Shown piece by piece: positions 63,383 through 64,000 of a stretch of 64,000 bases of DNA (its first letter is position 1; each line of letters starts with the position of its first letter). The notes below the pieces were generated by a model. The model saw only the letters and a list, made by a program, of their open reading frames with translations. It did not search any database and was not told where the DNA came from. A program made the translations under genes and the position numbers. This DNA is from an uncultured Prevotella sp. (GTDB lineage: Bacteria > Bacteroidota > Bacteroidia > Bacteroidales > Bacteroidaceae): NCBI GenBank assembly GCA_900550035.1, contig URQS01000010.1, positions 1 to 64,000 of the forward strand, given 5' to 3'.

Positions 63383-63886
63383 ATGAATCTTAACACAGTA
63401 AGAAACATTATATTCTTCGTCATACTGCTTGTCGTGCAGGCGCTTGTGCTCAACCACATCCACCTGTTCGGCTATGCCACCCCGCTGCTGTATGTCTACT
63501 TTCCGCTGACGTTACGCACCGGCACCCCGCGATGGGCGGCGTTGCTGTGGTGCTTCGCCTTGGGTCTGGCGGTCGACGTATTCTCGTCGACACCCGGTGT
63601 GGCTTCGGCCTCGATGACCCTAGTCGGACTCATACAGCCCTATATACTCACATTGTTCGCACCGCGCGACAGTGGCGACGACCTGCGTCCGTCGCCCGTC
63701 ACACTTGGTGTATCAAAATATGTCAATTACACAATCATCTGCGTCTTGATATACTCGCTGGCGTTCTTCAGCCTGGAGGCGTTCAATCTGTACAACTGGA
63801 CACAGTGGGCTTTGTGCATAGTGAGCAGTGCTGTGCTGACGATAGTGCTGATATTGGTAATTGAAAACTTACGCCGTAAAAGATGA
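63383..63886 (+). CDS. mreD: Rod-shape-determining protein MreD
   Basis: The 167-residue inner-membrane protein has five or so hydrophobic helices (for example IIFFVILLVVQALVLNHIHL and ALLWCFALGLAVDVFSSTPG). It fits MreD in size, place and topology. It overlaps the next gene by 4 bases (ATGA). It is part of the elongasome. Confidence 0.9.
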   Translation: MNLNTVRNIIFFVILLVVQALVLNHIHLFGYATPLLYVYFPLTLRTGTPRWAALLWCFALGLAVDVFSSTPGVASASMTLVGLIQPYILTLFAPRDSGDDLRPSPVTLGVSKYVNYTIICVLIYSLAFFSLEAFNLYNWTQWALCIVSSAVLTIVLILVIENLRRKR

Positions 63887-64000
63887 GCAGGTATACTCTC
63901 GAAAACCGTCGCTTTGTAATTGGAGGTGTAGCCGTGGCAATTGTCACGGTGTACATAATTCGTCTGTTCACCCTCCAGCTCATGAGCGACGACTACAAGA
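63883..64000 (+). CDS. mrdA: Penicillin-binding protein 2, N-terminal fragment cut by the window end
   Basis: Only about 39 codons are present. They start MSRYTLENRRFVIGG and continue with a single membrane helix and LFTLQLMSDDYK. This start, directly overlapping mreD, is that of PBP2 (elongation transpeptidase) in Bacteroidota mre clusters. The catalytic part lies beyond the window. Confidence 0.8.
   Translation, partial: MSRYTLENRRFVIGGVAVAIVTVYIIRLFTLQLMSDDYK

Overview
The window looks like a chromosome segment of a Bacteroidota bacterium of the Prevotella type. The evidence is the recurring Bacteroidota promoter (TTG, about 20 bases, TANNTTTG), fimbrillin-like and LRR_5 lipoproteins, exo-glycosidases of the polysaccharide-utilisation kind, and the conserved run yceD-rpmF-fabH-era-der. 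Base composition is moderate. The window has no rRNA, tRNA, CRISPR array or insertion sequence that I can support.

Layout. (1) 1-12.7 kb is an accessory island. A TonB-C-like secreted protein is followed by a probable seven-gene operon (832-9867): a small membrane protein, a zinc-ribbon/SPFH/coiled-coil giant, a clan CD (gingipain/caspase-like) cysteine peptidase, a second SPFH protein ending in a GYF_2 domain, two tandem zinc-ribbon membrane proteins sharing 259 identical bases, and a membrane-anchored coiled coil. A PD-(D/E)XK nuclease-like protein and an unknown 508-residue protein follow. (2) 12.8-14.7 kb has a small cysteine-rich protein and an AbiE-type (type IV) toxin-antitoxin pair with a 25-base-arm inverted repeat over its promoter. 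(3) 14.8-26.4 kb is a nine-gene surface operon: fimbrillin-like lipoproteins, two tandem fimbrillin-LRR fusions, an NTF2-like protein, a probable outer-membrane protein, an FN3-LRR lipoprotein, a regulator and a membrane-tethered Hanks-type Ser/Thr kinase. (4) 26.5-39.7 kb is mostly housekeeping: histidine kinase, yceD-rpmF-fabH, era, der, dxs-trkA-trkH, manA and an AraC regulator. (5) 39.8-47.6 kb (minus strand) is a carbohydrate locus with GH95-like (frameshifted), GH2 and GH35 genes. GH2 and GH35 share a roughly 60-base upstream element at nearly the same distance from their promoters. (6) 48-54.3 kb (minus strand) has nhaD, metY-cysK, an AraC regulator and an EamA exporter. (7) 54.4-56.5 kb is an ABC-type ATPase plus a DUF4435/TOPRIM-like protein, a PARIS-like pair. 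(8) 56.7-64 kb has rplS, a flippase-like membrane protein, pepD, a stand-alone IMP cyclohydrolase domain, and mreB-mreC-mreD-mrdA, which runs off the end.

A second theme is non-coding. At least six gaps carry imperfect tandem 7-8-base units (AATTAGG, AATTTTG, AACTCGT, AACTCTC, AGTAAAAA types) arranged around short GC-rich hairpin cores. Two further gaps carry 22-base tandem units, and one gap carries a strong G-quadruplex motif.

The best candidates for an undescribed system are the SPFH/zinc-ribbon/clan CD peptidase operon at 832-9867 and, less novel, the ATPase-DUF4435 pair. Family assignments come from reading motifs, not from database searches.
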